In this document: piece after piece, positions 13,976-14,079 of the stretch
Layout of the letters: every line of letters begins with the position of its first letter
How positions within the stretch are numbered: position 1 is the first letter of the stretch
Assembly (NCBI GenBank): GCA_030037185.1
Contig: JASHRR010000529.1
Location: 1 to 14,079 of the forward strand
Direction: 5' to 3'
Source of the DNA: Xanthobacteraceae bacterium
GTDB lineage: Bacteria > Pseudomonadota > Alphaproteobacteria > Rhizobiales > Xanthobacteraceae
Length of the DNA stretch: 14,079 bases
The notes under the pieces: model-generated
The model's database searches: none
What the model was told of the DNA's origin: nothing
Seen by the model: only the letters and a program-made list of their open reading frames with translations
Program-made: the position numbers and the translations under genes

Positions 13976-14079
13976 TGTCCCTACCGTAAACCCGAAACAG
14001 CTGTCGATCGCCTGCGAATCGCTCGATAATCACGGCGATGAGCGATCTCCTCGAGTTGATCTGGTACGCCGTGGCCGGG
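13976..14079 (+). mobile_element. IS copy 4, left end, running off the window
   Basis: The terminal repeat starts at 13976 with TGTCCCTACCGTAAACCC and then GAAA. The following 62-bp leader and gene start match copy 1 at 9454-9393 in reverse complement. Inside the window it shows no lesion and may be a young, intact copy. Confidence 0.85.
14038..14079 (+). CDS. DDE transposase, first 14 codons (IS copy 4, partial)
   Basis: The frame reads MSDLLELIWYAVAG to the window edge, identical to the first 14 residues of the transposase in copy 1. The ATG lies 62 bp inside the terminal repeat, the same distance as in copy 1. Whether the gene is complete cannot be told. If it is, it could act on the broken copies through their shared ends. 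Confidence 0.8.
   Translation, partial: MSDLLELIWYAVAG

Noticed and set aside
1..14079. CRISPR array, tRNA or rRNA genes
   Set aside because: No regularly spaced short repeats and no cloverleaf or rRNA signature was recognised by reading. A tRNAscan or Rfam search would be decisive.

Overview
The window reads as an eroding accessory region of a high-GC alphaproteobacterium of the Rhizobiales, most likely Bradyrhizobium-like. That placement is inferred from base composition, the HWE-type sensor kinase, a Tat-exported TRAP binding-protein relic and the style of the insertion sequences; no rRNA or tRNA gene is present to confirm it. Intact genes are few and separated by long stretches of gene relics, repeats and insertion-sequence (IS) debris.

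Left part (1-5470). An orphan three-PAS HWE histidine kinase lies on the minus strand (424-2295). A badly decayed Tat-signal DctP/TRAP solute-binding protein pseudogene follows (about 2864-3450). Next is an intact secreted protein of unknown function (4155-5123), with a perfect extended -10 box and a very short predicted leader. A small family of dispersed intergenic repeats (about 2571, 2755, 3860, 4039 and 5191) surrounds these genes.

Middle part (5470-8100). A complete toxin-antitoxin module on the minus strand pairs an AbrB-fold antitoxin with a PIN-domain VapC toxin. The genes overlap by GTGA, and a palindromic operator sits between the -35 and -10 boxes. The toxin's 3' end and its downstream flank are duplicated in tandem as a decayed second copy. 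A C-terminal gene relic (6989-7138) and a small protein with an Ala-rich helix and one membrane segment (7714-8091) follow.

Right part (8490-14079). Four partial or broken copies of one IS of about 1.1 kb, with a DDE integrase-core transposase, can be aligned to each other. Comparison yields imperfect terminal repeats beginning TGTCCCT. Copies 1-3 lie on the minus strand. Copy 4 lies on the plus strand, runs off the window edge, and is inserted inside copy 3. Between the copies are a secreted DUF4142 protein, a phage-like gene fragment, one ribbon-helix-helix protein plus a possible second fragment, a 5' remnant of an IS110-family element with a strongly foldable non-coding end, and a secreted paraoxonase-like beta-propeller protein with its own consensus-like promoter.

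No multi-gene pathway is visible. The only clear functional pair is the toxin-antitoxin operon. The three intact exported proteins (4155, 9750, 12310) are each monocistronic. I see no convincing new defence or biosynthetic system. The most informative signals are the nested IS insertion, the toxin-gene duplication, the operator architecture and the IS110 non-coding end.
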